64,000 nt of DNA from Chloroflexota bacterium (lineage in GTDB: Bacteria; Chloroflexota; Anaerolineae; Aggregatilineales; Phototrophicaceae): positions 1 through 64,000 of the forward strand of contig JAPOYU010000008.1 of assembly GCA_026706395.1 (NCBI GenBank). Direction: 5' to 3'. The notes under the pieces are model-generated. The model had not been told where the DNA came from. It made no database searches and saw only the letters and a program-made list of their open reading frames with translations. Below, piece after piece: positions 63,929 to 64,000 of this stretch (the first letter of the stretch is position 1; the number at the start of each line of letters is the position of its first letter). Made by a program: the position numbers and the translations under genes.

Positions 63929-64000
63929 ATGCCTCGAGTCGCATATCAGGGGATACCGGGCGCCAACTCAGAGATCGCGCTTAGACAGCATTTTGGCGAC
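63929..64000 (+). CDS. pheA: Prephenate dehydratase, 5' end only
   Basis: The window ends inside this gene. The visible 24 codons, MPRVAYQGIPGANSEIALRQ and then HFGD, match the N-terminus of PheA (VAYQGxxGAxSE), which makes phenylpyruvate for phenylalanine synthesis. The start ATG is about 220 bases from the divergent Hsp20-like gene. The call rests on this motif alone. Confidence 0.75.
   Translation, partial: MPRVAYQGIPGANSEIALRQHFGD

Overview
This window is about 64 kb of densely packed, GC-rich (roughly 55-60% by eye) bacterial chromosome. It holds about 70 protein genes, one tRNA, and few long gaps. The gene set and style suggest a Chloroflexota bacterium, most likely Anaerolineae-like. 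Pointers are sufCB-sufD-sufU with a Rieske protein, secreted LysM proteins with Thr/Pro-rich linkers, many small membrane proteins of unknown function, ThyX rather than ThyA, and a SerK/SbnI-like kinase. This taxonomic call is inference; no rRNA is present. I see no prophage, insertion sequence, CRISPR array or plasmid gene.

Layout. 1-6.3 kb: Fe-S assembly genes (sufC, sufB, sufD, sufU-like, Rieske protein), a glycerophosphodiesterase, a methyltransferase and an unusually short tRNA-His. 6.4-12.9 kb: SRPBCC protein, small membrane proteins, NAD(P)HX repair enzyme, polyprenyl synthase, a HAD-DinB fusion and a Cys-rich protein. 12.9-21 kb: DinG-type helicase/exonuclease, a tandem phosphate-binding-like protein, truncated haemoglobin, thyX, and ruvA-ruvC-yebC. 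21-25.8 kb: a frameshifted membrane protein gene, a zinc-ribbon protein, and eno-pyk. 25.8-26.9 kb: a 1.1 kb gene-free island of repeats. 26.9-32.3 kb: cysteine desulfurase and mnmA, then a tight five-gene operon on the opposite strand (SerK/SbnI-like kinase, ACT protein, unknown, membrane JAMM protease, prepilin-peptidase-like protein). 32.4-38.6 kb: Nudix, small membrane proteins, a His-rich membrane protein and two LysM exported proteins. 39-46.9 kb: sucCD, thymidine kinase, bL31 (with an extra domain), bL27, bL21, queA-ruvB, upp and a MraY/WecA-like transferase. 46.9-51.6 kb: gap, pgk, tpi and a membrane protein. 51.8-59.7 kb: polysaccharide deacetylase, DUF1461-like protein, MFS/spermidine-synthase-like protein, acetyltransferase, amine oxidase, and DUF58-MoxR. 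59.8-64 kb: roadblock protein, pyrG, an adenosine-deaminase-like protein lacking its metal ligands, an Hsp20-like protein and the start of pheA.

How genes work together. Lower glycolysis is well represented (gap, pgk, tpi, eno, pyk), with sucCD from the TCA cycle. Sulfur handling recurs: Suf scaffold, IscS-type desulfurase, MnmA, and a candidate O-phosphoserine/JAMM operon. Holliday-junction processing is complete (ruvA, ruvC, ruvB) but split into two loci. Pyrimidine metabolism includes pyrG, upp, tdk and thyX.

Most worth following up: the metal-less adenosine-deaminase-like protein beside pyrG; a bL31 protein fused to an RNA-polymerase alpha-CTD-like domain; the SerK-like/JAMM operon; two gene-less promoters with identical architecture under LexA-like boxes; and the tRNA-His lacking about six bases. 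All functional calls are from reading the sequence and remembered family features; no search was run.
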